This document shows positions 35,449-48,050 of a DNA stretch of 64,000 nt, piece after piece. Position 1 is the stretch's first letter. Every line of letters starts with the position of its first letter. A model generated the notes under the pieces. It ran no database searches. It was not told the origin of the DNA and worked only from the letters and a program-made list of their open reading frames with translations. Origin of the DNA: Nageia nagi (Eukaryota; Pinophyta). The translations under genes and the position numbers were made by a program. The stretch lies in assembly GCA_050084985.1 (NCBI GenBank), contig JBITNC010000001.1, positions 19,964,001-20,028,000 of the forward strand, read 5' to 3'.

Positions 35449-35945
35449 GATGAGGTCAGCAAGGGGTGATTAAAAAGGCCAGAGTTAGTAGATTAAGTGT
35501 TTTGGAATGAAATGATAAAAGCTCAGTTGTGAAAAAAACCAGGTTTCAAAGAAAGTGAGTAGAGCATTCTAGAAGCATGAAGATGACATCATGGAAAGAA
35601 AGATGTTCACATTTTTGAATGAAACTGGGTTTCAAAGATGATGAGGTCAGCAAGGGGTGATTAAAAAGGCCAGAGTCAGTAGATTAAGCATTCTAAAATG
35701 AAATGATAAAAGCTCAGTTGTGAAAAAAATTGAGTTTCAGAGAAAGTGAGTAGAGCATTCCGGAAGCATGAAGATGATGTCATGGGGAGAACAACGTTCA
35801 CATTTTGGAATGAAACTGGGTCTTAGAGATGATGAGGTCAGCAAGGAGTGATCAAATAACCAGAGCCAGTGAGTAAAACATTTCAGAATGTAGAGATGAT
35901 AATAGAAAAGAGAATCCGGACATCATGGGAAGCATTTTACTCTAC
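35449..35945. repeat. 191-bp tandem repeat in copia LTR
   Basis: gatgaggtcagcaaggggtg (35449, 35640) and a variant at 35831 are exactly 191 bp apart. Each unit also has tgaaactgggt upstream. It shares its core with the 108-bp array, so one likely arose from the other. Confidence 0.9.
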
Positions 35946-36945
35946 TTCCAGAGTCCAGAGAAGATGATATTAGCAGTTGGTGTTGAAAAGTTTGGAAGGC
36001 CACGTAGATACCTTGGAACTCTCTTCCAAAGTCTAAAGATGATGACATCATGGTGTATATAATAAACATCCAGTAAGCTAGTCAATCTTAGAACTACTAT
36101 TATGAAGAAGAAAAGAGTTCGAGATTACGAGAAATAATCAGATACTGTCAAATCTCTGAAATCAATGGAGAAAGAGCTATACTTGTCTGAATAACTCTAT
36201 TTGAGCAATAGGAGCGTTCATCAGTTACAGCAGTTGCAGTCTCAGATAGTGAACTCTCTTTAGTGCAGGAGCAGTTACAAATAAAGATTCCTTTTCAGTT
36301 TGTTTTTGATAACGTGTTATGATAGGAACAGTTTCTTGGGGGGGTTTTTCTTGATGTGTAACAGCTTTGGATGTGATGAGTGGATGGGAGATTGAGTGAA
36401 AACTGGCATGAAGAGAAGTGTGGAAGGTGTGGAGGCAATAGTGTGGAAGAGGGGAGTATCAGGTGGATGTGAAGTGAGCAAATGAATATGCAGAAAATAT
36501 AGTGATTGTTTAACTGTGTTACTTTGGAGCTGTGTGTGGAGATAAAATAATGAGCATTAGAGCTAGACCATTGAGGGTCTTCTAGAACTGTATTCTTTCC
36601 TCTTTTTGAATGTTGTATCAAGTGGGTGCTTGATAGTTGGAATTGGTGTTCCAAGTAGTAGGTGCTGCTATTTTTAAAGTGGTAGTTGGTGCTACCCTTC
36701 ATAGTTGGTGTTGTGAATCTATAAGCTTTCTTTAATGACTAGATTTGGATTGGAGTCCAAGCAGTCATATTTGGGGATGTAGCCAATCTGGTGAACCTCG
36801 TTATATCTGGTATTATGTGATGTACTTGGTGTGCTTGCTCAATTTTCTCTAGCTTTTAATCTATCTCAATTTAAGAAGGTTAAATTGATTTTTTTTTTGA
36901 TACACTGATTCACCCCCCTCTCAGTGTCACTCGAAGTCCAACAAT

Positions 36946-36957
36946 TGGTATCAGAGC
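36946..36957 (+). promoter_or_regulatory. Primer-binding site, tRNA-iMet type
   Basis: TGGTATCAGAGC starts three bases after the LTR end (CCAACA-at-TGGTATC). Confidence 0.95.
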
Positions 36958-37007
36958 AAGGTTCCTACTTAGGCTATAACAGCTAAGGAGATCCTAGTAG
37001 TGGCACT

Positions 37008-38822
37008 ATGGCAAGCAGAGAAGGTTTCTCATCTAACAAGGCACCTCTCTTTGATGGAACCAATTATGCTTTCTAGAAAATTTGAATGAATTAGACTTAT
37101 CTCAGTGCATTGGGTTTTGGTACTTGGGATGCTGTTAAAAGGGGTTACACTCCTCCCCCTACAGGTCCATCAAATGAAGCAGAAAGAAAGGCATTCGAAT
37201 GTGATGCAAAAGTAAGAAATGCTCTAATGTGTGGTCTTGTGGATAGTGAACTAGTGAAAGTTATGGCATGCAAATCTACAAAAGAAATATGGAATAAGTT
37301 GAAGAGCATTCACGAAGGAGATGATAAAGTCAAGGAAGCAAAAATCCAAACTCATAGAGCTCAATTCAAAGTTCTAAAGATGAATGAAGATGAAACCATC
37401 GAAGCATACATGTTGAGAGTAAATGAAATTACTAATGCAATTAGAGGTCTTGGGGAAGAAATTGAAGATCATGTCATCATGAAAAAGGTACTACGATCTC
37501 TCACATATTGCTTTGATTCAAAGGTGTCTGCTATTGAAGAAGCAAAAAATTTGAAAACTTTCAGCATGGATGAAATGCATGGATCACTAACTGCTTATGA
37601 AATGAGGATCAAAAAAGCAAAACATTTAGAAAAGGAAGCAGCATTTAAAGCCAATAATAGTACCAAAGCCAAAATAGATTCTGATAATGAGGAACAATCT
37701 GATGGAGTAGAAGCAAATTTTGTTAGAAAGCTAAAAAGGGGAAAAGGTAAATATAAAGGCAAGCTACCATTTAAATGTTTTAACTGTGGTGGTATTGGTC
37801 ATTTCATTTCAAAATGTCCATATAGAAAAACTGATAAAGATGATCAAGAATCATATTTTGAGAAAAACCACAAAATGAAATCTCATGCTCGAAATAGAAG
37901 GTCAAATAGACAGAGCTTTATATCTAGAAATGAAGGCTCCACTGATGATGATTCCAGTGGTGAATCAGAAAAAGAATACAATGGAGCATTATTTAAGGCA
38001 TTTGAAGAGAAACTGAATGAAGATAATCAAAATGACCAAGAACATAAAAAGGAAGAGACAGATGAAGAAAATGACTATGAGATTGAGATTGATCTTGAAG
38101 AAGAACTAATAACAGCATTGAATGAACTGGATAAAGAAATAAAGAAAAATAAGAAACTCTCAAAAAGGTTTGATGATGTAAGTAATATTCTAGAAAACTT
38201 AAAAATTGAAGTGGAAGAATCTAAGAGGATAAATGAGAGTTTAGAGGAATAGCTTCTTGTGAAATCCAAAAATTGCAGTAAGCTTGAAGAAGAAATAACT
38301 GGGCTACGTATGCAACTAGAGGAAGTCACCAAGAAAATTAGCTCTTTTGAATATCTAGAAGGAAGGTCGACTAAACTCAGCGAAATCATTAACAGTCAAA
38401 GAATGTTTTCTAATAAATTTGGTCTGGGATATGAACAAGGAAAATCTTCCAATGACATAAAAAGGGAAAACATAAAAGAAACCAAGAAGAAGGAAGATAG
38501 CTCAAGACTGGAGGATGATGACTTCACTCAAGTGCATTCCAGAAGAAGACCCTATGCAAGACCAAGAAGCACTCAGCAATATAATAGCCACATCCATCCC
38601 TTCAATGGATACTATTTCAAATGCAATGCGTATGGACACAAAATTTCTAAATGTAAGTATAATATCACTCCTAGAACCTTTGTTACTAGGAATGCATTCG
38701 GCCCACTAATGGAGTATCCAGTTGAGTGTTACAACTGTCATGAATATGGACACATTGCCAGATTCTGTAGAAATAATCATGGCATGAGGTTCTTTCCATC
38801 GAGACAATTTCCTTCCATAAGA
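37008..38822 (+). pseudogene. gag: Copia gag with three zinc-knuckle positions
   Basis: One frame runs from ATG 37008, broken by stops at 37074, 37083, 37092 and 38250. The N-terminus has APLFDGTNYAF and, after the stops, LGFGTWDAVKRGY. The capsid-type UBN2 region is about 37200-37620 (CKSTKEIWNKLKSIHEGDDK, YMLRVNEITNAIRGLGE). An intact CCHC knuckle CFNCGGIGHFISKC lies near 37777. An acidic coiled-coil stretch occupies 37920-38400. A second knuckle near 38618 has lost its first Cys (YFKCNAYGHKISKC). A third, CYNCHEYGHIARFC, lies near 38727. Gag packages element RNA in the cytoplasm. There is no frameshift, only point stops. Confidence 0.88.
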
Positions 38823-40786
38823 TAGAATAAATAGTTTTAGAGCAGTCATCTACAGGAAGAAGAAAAGTATAATAAAAAACAAGAAGTTGAAATAAAAGTA
38901 AAACAAGTTTGGAAAGAAAAGGAGAAACTCAGAGAGGATAAAGAGTCTTTAATTGTTCAAACAGCATTACAAGCTCAAGACAAACCATCACCATGGATAT
39001 TAGATAGCGGATGCTCAAGTCACATGATAGGTGACAAGAAGAAATGTCAAAAACTACAGGAATATGAAGGTGGGTTAGTAAGATTTGGAAATAATGATGG
39101 CGCATAAATTATCGGCAAAGGGACAGTCAAAATAAATGATGGCAACATCAGATCCAAAGAGGTATTATTTATTGTGGGATTGAAGCATAATTTGTTGAGT
39201 GTCAGTCAAATATGTGACAAAGGACATGATGTAATTTTCAAAAAGCATGGCTGTGAGATCCGAAGGGCAAATAGTGATAGACTTGTAGTAGTTGGTACAA
39301 GAACCTATGGTAATTTATACACCTTATCAGATATTTTAGAGGGATCATGTCTTCTAGGCAAGGAGAGTGATGATTGGCTATGGCATAAGAGATTGGGACA
39401 CATCTATTTTAAAAACTTGATGAACATTTGCTCAAAAAGAGCAGTAAGAGATATGCCCAGTATCAGCAAACCAACAAATGATATTTGTGATTCATGCCAA
39501 AGGGGAAAGCAAACTCGGGCAAAGTCCAAAGTGAAAGAATATCACACAAGAAGACCATTGGAAATCATAAACACCGACCTATGCAAACCAATGAGAACAC
39601 AAAGCGTTAATGGAGATAAGTATTTTATTCTGTTCATAGATGATTATTTAAGAATGACTTGGGTGCAATTTTTGAAACATAAATTTGAAGCTTTTGAAAT
39701 GTTCAAAGCATTTAAAAATCAAGTAAAAAATCAGATAGAGAGGAGAATTAAATGTCTTCACTCAGATAGAGGAGGTGAGTTCACTTTTGATGAGTTTACT
39801 GAGTTTTGCATACAACACAAAATTAAAAGACAATTCTTTGCAGCAAGAACTCCACAACAAAATGGAGTAGTTGAAAGAAAAAATAGAGCAATACAAGAAA
39901 TGGCTCGAACCATGCTGATAGAAAGTAAGGTTGCTGATAGGTTCTGGAAAGAAGTAGTGCATACCGCAGTGCATATTCAAAATAGATGTATGATGCGACC
40001 ACATGAGGATAGAACACCATATGAATTATGGTTTGGAAGAAGAGCTACAATGAGGCACTTCAAGATCTTTGGCAGTAAATGCTATATCAAGAGAATAGAA
40101 GAAAATTTAGGAAAGTTTGAGGATAGATTTGATGAAGGTATCTTTCTTGGTTACTCATTGAATAGCAAAGCATACAGGTGTTACAATAAAAGGAAAAAAA
40201 CAATCATTGGTAGTGCTGATGTTCATGTTGATGAGCAAAGAGATCTTCCCAAGAGAAATGATGATGATGATTTTCCTACCTATCAAGATTCAATTGAAGA
40301 AGATAGAAAGAATAAAAATAAATCTAAGCCTCCTGTACAGCAATCACAAGTAAAGAAACTAGAAGATTCAAATTCACCAAGTAACCCAAATAGTGTTTTA
40401 GAAAATGAGTCGAAAGAAGATGAAAATTCAAAAACTCCACCAAATAGATGGCACAAGGATCATCCACAAGAGCAAATCATCGGTGAGTTTCATACAGGCA
40501 TCCAAACTCGCAGAGGAGTTTCATGCACCTATTCTCTCCTATCCAGTATAGAACCTAAAAATGTCTCAAAAGCTAGCCAAGATGAAAATTGGATGAAAGC
40601 AATGGAGGAAGAACTCACTCAAATTGAAAAGAATGAAACATGGGAACTCATTCCTAGACCAGCCAACAAAAATATGATTGGCACAAAGTGGATTTTTCGT
40701 AATAAGTTGAATGAAGATGGGATAGTGGTTCAAAATAAAGCTAGACTTGTCTGCAAGGGATATGCTCTAATTGAAGGAATTGATTT
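38823..40786 (+). pseudogene. pol: Copia pol: protease, integrase and start of RT
   Basis: Same frame as gag, with stops at 38823, 38832, 38838 and 39105. Protease: WILDSGCSSHM near 38995. GAG-pre-integrase: WLWHKRLGHI near 39377 and CDSCQRGKQ near 39490. Integrase core: NTDLCKPM (D), CLHSDRGGEF (D) and TPQQNGVVERKNR (E). RT start: NWMKAMEEELTQIEKNETWE near 40590 and GTKWIFRNKLNEDG, ending after KARLVCKGYA and EGIDF. The remaining RT with the YVDD box and RNase H are missing. From 39174 the frame is open for more than 530 codons. Confidence 0.92.
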
Positions 40787-41600
40787 TATTTATTTTGACT
40801 ACAATAGATTACTTCACTAGATGGTCAAAGGATATGCCATGCAAAAATGTAGATCAAGAAGCAATGATAGAAATGATTAATAGGATAATCACTTGCTTTG
40901 GAATCCCATAGGCTATAGTGTCAAACAATGGTCCAACATTTACTAAAGGTAATCTATCAAGCTTTGTAACTTAGTATGAAATATATTAGTTATTCTCTTC
41001 AAACTATTACCCATAAGGTAACGAGCTAGTTGAATCAACTAACAAAAATTTGATTTGGATCATCAAAAGAACAATTGAAGAGAATCCTAGACAATGGCAT
41101 ACATATTTGAATTATGCATTATGGGATAATATATTAGTATAAAATTAGTAATAAAACATCTTCATATGCATTGGTATATGGTAAAAGACCAATGTTGCTA
41201 GCACACATGGAGTTACTAGTTTTAAAAATCCTACAAGAATTAGAAGACCATGAATTTGAGCCATTACAATCTAGATATAATTAGCTCCTAAAATTGGAAG
41301 AAGATCAAAACAAAGCATATGACTCATTCTAGCATTGCCAAGACATCATCAAGAGGTGGTTTGATAAGAAAAAGTCTTCCCAAGTGAAGTTTGAACCAAG
41401 TGATATTGTCCTCAAATGGGATGAGGAAAGAGAAAAACCTAGAAGACACTAAAAATTTGACTCTCTTTGGAGCAAGCCTTACATCATTACCCAAGCAATG
41501 CAAAATAATGCATTAAATTTATAGGATGTTATTAGGTCTCACGAATTACTTATTTCCATAAATGGGATCTATTTAAAACATTATCAATTTATAAGGTAAG
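40787..41600 (+). pseudogene. Element II integrase remnant (N-terminally truncated)
   Basis: It resumes gypsy sequence equal to Element I from about 19130 (attttgac..attacttcacta). The catalytic Glu region (ESTNKNL near 41035) and C-terminal SLWSKPYIITQAMQNNALNL and YLKHYQFIR are visible. The zinc-binding part and first catalytic Asp were deleted together with the copia 3' half. Confidence 0.8.
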
Positions 41601-42152
41601 CTTGTATTCCCTGTAAGGCATTGTATAGTGTAACTATTGTAAAAAAAAGGTAAATAGTCCTTAATGATCAAATTTAATTTAGTATTATTAGGAGTTAATG
41701 TTGGTGTACTTCTTAGCTATCAAATTTAATTTAGCTTACTCAAGAGTTAATGCTAGCATGTTGCTCAGATGTCACTAAATTAAATAATATTTAAGGAAAG
41801 ATTTCCTTAAATTTCATGAACTACTAGACAAGTACAACAAAGTAAGTCTAGTATGCTTTGAATTTACTAATCTAGCCTATGCTAACTCAATCTGTAGAAT
41901 GCATGGGTCTCAATATCCTTAAGAAATAATTACCATTAATAGAAATCTTTTCAACCTTGAACAAATAAAACTCCTCTCATACTCTATAGTTTGACACTTA
42001 GCTAATTTTGAGCACTCAAGTTTCCAAAGCATTTAGAGCTTAGAGTTTTTAGAGATGAGTTGTCTTGAGAAAGGAAAAGGTTGCAGGACCTTGTATCACC
42101 TAGACTACTATTTTTAATGATAACTTGAAGTTTAAGAAAAGGTGTTAATATC

Positions 42153-45100
42153 ATGGTAACCTCTCAATCATCCTCTATAGTTAAAGTGGAACAACTTGAC
42201 ACTAACCTAGACTCTTTACAAGAAGAATATCTCAAGAATGCACCAAGAGTGAACTAAACTAAGATGGGAATAATTAGTGATATGGATACATGAAGAGATG
42301 ACCCTAGCTATATTATTTTAAAGCTTAAGGCACCTAAAGTGAGAAAAAAAGGAAATTAAATTGCTCATTCAGGGAGGTATGTTATGATTGATCAGGGCTT
42401 TGCATATTATATGCCTTATGATTCTTTCACCTACCTTGAGTTCTTATACTCTCTAGCACATAGACATCATTAGAAGGGGTACCAAATTGGTATGTTCAAG
42501 AGCACTAAAGAGGGACATACTTCTGAGCCAATATTTGAAGTAGTCATAGATTACTCTCCTAAATTCATTGCCCAAGCATTTGCTATTCTAGAAAATTGGA
42601 TATTTCATGTTAAAAACAAATTAATTTAAAAAAGGAGAAACATGATTTTTACATTAATCAAGGTGAAATGCTGAGTTAGATTGATGGAAGATATCAAATT
42701 AGCAAAAAAGCAAAATTTTTGTTGAGATACCAAATAGCTCTTTTTAAAAGAAAGATAGAGAAGTGTTATAGACACTCATGATCATTTTGGGAAAGAAAAC
42801 CTAGATTGAAGTAGATGAAGCTATGATGCACATGGCTTATAATATTTTAGAAGCCCACGTTTGCTATGATTTCTTAAATTTCATAACTAGAGAAATTAAG
42901 AGATGTTTGTTCAAGATCAAAAAAATAGATTTTAGATATTCTTCTTATCTTTGGTGGCTTTTTTTCCATCAAAATTTGGACAAACTTATAGAGGCAGGGC
43001 TTCCAATTGAGCCAACCAATTTTAGTGCTGCATTGATGCCAATTAATTTGATGGTACCAATTTTGACTAAGTTGCATGGATCCTACTAAGAGTTTATGGA
43101 CAAGTTCTATGCAACCATAGTAAACATTTTGACTAGAAAACTCCCTCATATGCTACAAAAAAGCACAATAAGGGAGCTACAAGGTGGAAATAAAACTAAT
43201 GACTAGTATTTCTTGAAAAATTGCACCATAATAATTAGGTATGGGTATTTTGAGAAACCCTTCTTTTTTCCTAAATATGTTACCCCTTAATTATATTTGA
43301 TAGAGATAGGTAGATAGATTTGCGCTATAGAGATTAAATATGGGTCTAGGGGTTATTTCAAATCTATTGTAAATATACTAGGTTTTACTAAGAATTTTAT
43401 TCTATTAGAGATAGGATGTACAGATAGTATAACCCAATTTATTATATAGAATTTCAAATTAGATAAGGTGGGAACTATATGGATGTATGACCCATTAGAG
43501 GAAATAACCCAAATAATAAGAACTAGCAAGAAATTTCCAACATTCATCCATAACAATAGGTACTATATAGAATATTTTGTAAATAAATATAAGCAAGAGG
43601 CAAAAATGTACCTAGATTAGGAATTTGTACCCCTAAATAAAGCCTGGATGGCCTTGGAAGGAATAAGAAAATATAGAAATTGGGAAAATAAGAGGTAAGA
43701 TTTTGTCTTCAACCTAGAGGTCATCATTCAATTAGCATATCTTGGGTGGGATACCAATAAAATTCATTATTTTACAAAATTTAGATTTGAGTATACAATA
43801 AAAATTCACCACATTGAAGGTAAATTATTTGAAAAGTTCAAATATGATAAATACTAGGAGGTAGAGTATTCCAAAGATCCTCTACTAGAGTTGGGAAAGT
43901 CTCTTCCTCCTTATTTTAATGAGAAACCTACTACTGAGGAGAGAATAGTGCAAATAAAAGAACCATCTGGTATGGTTCAAATTACAAAGAAGGGAGAACA
44001 TAACCCTTTGAACACCACTTCTTCTTAAGAACTTTCTCCAAAAAAGAAAAGAAAGGTTCAAAATCTTGCTCAAAGGTAACAGATATTGGAGAGGGACCAA
44101 AAGCCTATTAAAAAGCTCTAGTTAGCTATAATAAGGTCATAGTCACAAATGAATATACCTTCACCTTTGGAGGTAATAGAAGAAACTCCAAAGGTGGTGA
44201 TAAAAGAAATAGAAATTTTTGATATAGAGGAAATAAAAGAGCCATATGATATAGATGTTGGTGCTATTGAACAAGTTCAATAATAACAATAAGAAGAAAC
44301 CCTAGTAAAGGAATAGAGCCAGATTCAATAAAATGGGGAGAGTATGCTTGAGGCTAGTAAAACAATAGTAGTTGCACCTAAAGGAGGGTTGAAAGATGGT
44401 GATTATGATGATGAATTTGGAAAAAAGAACTCTAGCCCAATGGATAGGCTTGAAGAATAAGGTGAGGCCATTGAAGAGGCTAAACTTGAACCAAACGTTT
44501 AGTAGTTAACTCCTCCCTAGTAGTCCCAACTAGTTCAACAAGTTGAGACATCTATTGCGAGTGAAATTATTTCTACTCATTCTTTTATTCTTATAACCTT
44601 GCAAGAGGAAATAGTGTCTATTGTTTTACATAAATTATAGAGCCCATTGATTGGGTAACTTTTGTAAATAAATCTTCTATACTCCCTGAGTAATAGTCAA
44701 GAATTTTGAGCAAAGTAATAGAGATGGGAGACATAAAAATTACTCAGATGCCTTTCAAATAAGGGTAGCTAGATTTCATTTTGATGATAGTAATAGATGT
44801 AAATATGCAGAGTGCACCAGTTATTGACTAGTTCAAGTTTTGGTAAATACTTCAATGCTAGCTAGATAGAGTCTTCAAGCAATGGAGACTAAAATAATGA
44901 AATTGAATAAAAATATTGATCAATATAAGAAAGATTACTCCCTTAAGGACAAAATAGTAGCTAAGTTGTAGAATAAGAATAAAGAGTCAATTTTAAAGCT
45001 TGAGAAGTAGAAAATAGAATTTGATAGGAGCATGACAACATCAAGAGCTGATCTAGATACTATGACCCAAGTGATAGAAGAACTCAAAGCTCAAGCTATA

Positions 45101-46015
45101 GTTATTGATGCTCAAAAGATAAAACTAATTAAGGTCAACATGTAGACAATTAGTGCAATAAATATAGTTCTATTAGATGATAATGAAAAGCTATTACTAC
45201 TAATGAAAAATTTTAAAAAATCCTTAGTAGAGTAAGTTATTGATATAATGATAACATTATCTCACTTGTATCTACTCAATGAAGAAATTATATATCTCAT
45301 AAAAGAATTTCATGCTTAAAATGTTCTTAATAAGCTAGCTCTAGATATACCCAAAGTAGTTTTGGAAAGAATACAGGTTCAGTTGAAGATCTTGATTGAA
45401 AAGGAGTTTGTAACAATCTCCTCTAAACCAAAATAGTCATATCAAAAAAGGATCTAGAAAATTTGTGAACTCCAAAGATTAACATTTGATATGGACATAA
45501 ATAAACACTAGCTCATAAAAAAGCTAAGATTTATTAATAAATTCTTTAATTCTTTAATTAACATGAAGGCTTCCAAATTGTGGGAGGATCAAAATGTATA
45601 AGGTAGTGCTACCAATTGGGTAGCCAATACTATTCAATTCTTGGAACAATCTTTCTTCAAGAAACAAATCTCAAATCTTTAATAAATAAATGAGTTGGCT
45701 CAGGAAGTCATTACAAAAGTTTTACATGCTAGAAGGCTAAGTAGTGTCCTAGAAGGGTTTAGAAAAGACACAGTGAAGATTAAGGCATCCACTATCCTAT
45801 CACAAGTTGATTATAAAGATCTTAGTGATCTAAATAAAAAGATGCAAGAATTTCTCCCACTAAACATGCCGGTAGCAATTGAAACTTCAACTAGGTCCAC
45901 TTCTAGGCAAGCCACTAGTAGAACAATTGAAAGGTTCTATTTTCCAGTAGGTAGAGACCATAAAGAGCCACTAGAAGATTGTATTCCTTCAAAACAACAC
46001 TCAAAATTTAGGTAA
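42153..46015 (+). pseudogene. Element II ORF3: extra ORF of unknown function, ends inside the 3' LTR
   Basis: Starts M-V-T-S-Q-S-S-S at 42153 and matches Element I ORF3 along its length. Clear blocks are FEVVIDYSPKFIAQAFA (about 42535), DKLIEAGLPIEPTNFSAALM and VPILTKLHGSY (about 42975-43085). The coiled-coil region is about 44880-45240. The C-terminal segment is open from 45695 (AQEVITKVLHARRLSSVLEG, then RFYFPVGRDHKEPL). The stop TAA lies at 46013, 36 bp inside the LTR that begins at 45980. It has many Gln-type stops and frame changes upstream. No known family was recognised. Confidence 0.7.
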
Positions 46016-48045
46016 TTCTATTATTTTTCATTCTTCATTATTTTGTTCTTTACTACCTAGGAGTTGTGTATATAAGAGTACTTGGGGGGACATTATTCTT
46101 TTAGAGTATTCATGAGCTGTAAACTTTTGTATTCTTTCATCATAAATCCCTCCTCTTGTCATTTATTTTCCTTAGGGTATCAAGAGTCATTTTTTTATTA
46201 CCCAATAATTATGTAAATAAAATTATCCAAAAGTTTTATCATTCTTTAGTACATGGAGATTATGTAAATGAGTTACTTGGAAGTTATGTCAGTAAGACTT
46301 GTGTCAATTTTGTATTCTTTTATTCTTTAGTGATTGAGAGTTGAGAGTCCCTAGAAATAATGTCATCTTATCTAAGTATACTCAAGAATTCATTTATGTA
46401 AAAGTTCTCAAAGTCATATTTATTACCTTAGAGTCTCTAGGAATTGTTGGCATAAATGTCCAAGACTTGCACATATTTAGAGTTTCACTTTTGAAGAATA
46501 TCAATAGTGCCCAGGGATTTTGAAGGATGATGTCAGAAATTTTAGTAAAAATAAGTAGGTCCCAAAGCAAGTAGTGGCAAGTGAAGAATTTTGAAGAACA
46601 TCAATAGAGCTCAATGATTTTGGGATATGACATCACAATTTTTTATAAAAATCAATGGGTTCCAAAGCAAGTAATGGTAGGTGTATATTTTTAAAGAATA
46701 TCAATAGAGCTTGATGATTTTAGAAGGTGATGTCACATTTTTTTATGAAGATTAATGGGTCCTAGAGAAATCAAAATTTTGATAGAGCCCATCAATATTA
46801 AGACATGACATCATGATTTTTAGCTAAAATTAGCAAGTCCTAATAAAATCAAAATATTAATAGAGCTTGGGGATTTTGAAGGATGATGTCATAAATTTTG
46901 GTAAAAATATGCAAATCATAAAAGAATCAAGTCATTGATAGAGCTCAAAAGAAGAACATAAAGCTCACCAAGCAAGTAAAAGAGTAGTGTATGAGAAAGA
47001 ACACCTGGGTCCACTTCATCTTAAGTGTTTAACCCTCAAGGCCCTATTAATATGTCAACACCAACTCATTTCCACATAAAAATGGTAATTATTCTTGATT
47101 CAAGTGAACATAATATCTATCAACATCATTACTCTGATTATTAACATCCATAGTAGAGATCATAAAGATTATAAAGAAGCAAATAGTGGTTGATAAAGTA
47201 TACAACCAATTGTACCAATAAATGTACAATCAATTAACTACTCAATCAGCTATAGTGCTACCATCAATTAGTAATAGTGTTATATTTAATTAGCTATAGG
47301 GCTAAAGAAGGAGAAATCAATGACATGTTAGAAGGATTATGGCTCTATGGATATGGATGACTAAAAGTTACAAATACTCAAATAGTTCAAATAGTTATGT
47401 TGATTAGTACTTGTCCACTACATAATCTAACATAGTTGTAGCATTTATGTAAATAGCACTATTTTAGTTATTTCATTCAATGATAGTAGTAATGTATATT
47501 AATAAGACCCAACCACCCAAGGGGGGAAGTTGTATAAATACCTAGTTTTTAGAAATTATGAAGGTCAAACATTTTAGCAAATTTACGTTAATCTATAAAA
47601 GCAATTCACATATGATAATGCAAATAGACAATGCTTTTCCCTCTTGTAATAAAGTGGCTATTATTGCTTTTGTGAATGTTATGTGTGGAATGTTTTCTTC
47701 AAATTATGGTTGTGTATTGTGATTACAAGACCCCAAGTGCAAGATAGTTTGCTATATTAATATTGGCTATGGATTATTACCTATGTTGCAATGCTTAGGT
47801 TGTAAATTTTCTATTTTAGTTTTTTATTTGCTTATCTCTCTCATGTAACTCTCCATCTTTTTATTCCTTTCCTATTACTTTTGACCTTAAATATAGATAA
47901 TAATTGGCCTATAAACTAGATATTGAGTAGAAAACCAACATGAATGCATCCTCACCATTTTCTATTCTTTCAAGGAATCTATCGTTGTAGGAAGTGGAGA
48001 ACATGACCAGACCATACCCTTGAGGTTACATTATATCGTTCAACA
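45980..48045 (+). repeat. 3' LTR of Element II (2066 bp)
   Basis: It begins TGTATTCCTTC and ends CGTTCAACA. TATA box lies at 46069-46076. Irregular 78-bp-type repeats occupy about 46495-46950. The flank actac (48046-48050) is the right target duplication. Confidence 0.9.
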
Positions 48046-48050
48046 ACTAC

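Larger units (their letters stand above)
35045..36943 (+). repeat. 5' LTR of truncated copia (1899 bp)
   Basis: It starts TGTTGAGCATG and ends GAAGTCCAACA. The left edge is fixed by comparison with the unoccupied site in Element I (caaagtg at 17232-17238). A TATA-like tgtatataataaac lies near 36055. It contains two tandem arrays. Confidence 0.9.
35045..40786 (+). mobile_element. 3'-truncated Ty1/copia element inside Element II
   Basis: It has a complete 5' LTR with TGTTG..CAACA ends, a tRNA-iMet primer site and one continuous gag-pol frame that stops abruptly in the RT. The rest of RT, RNase H and the 3' LTR are absent. Gypsy integrase sequence follows directly. The long LTR (1.9 kb) and the long gag with several zinc knuckles suggest the SIRE/Maximus group, which is inference. 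Confidence 0.9.
29459..48045 (+). mobile_element. Element II: second gypsy copy of the Element I family, interrupted by a truncated copia
   Basis: It starts TGTATTCATTC and ends CGTTCAACA, with 2142- and 2066-bp LTRs. It is collinear with Element I through gag, protease and the extra RNase H. It then carries copia sequence from 35045 to about 40786, resumes within the integrase core and continues through ORF3. About 1.9 kb corresponding to Element I 17239-19129 (RT, RNase H, integrase N-terminus) is missing. LTR divergence (about 8% over 320 bp by eye) makes it older than Element I. Confidence 0.88.

Noticed and set aside
36295-36702. 135-codon open frame on the minus strand
   Set aside because: It lies inside the copia LTR, antisense, with low-complexity Ser/His-rich composition and no conserved motif.
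38075-38389. Ser-rich 104-codon open frame on the minus strand
   Set aside because: Mirror of the acidic coiled-coil part of copia gag.
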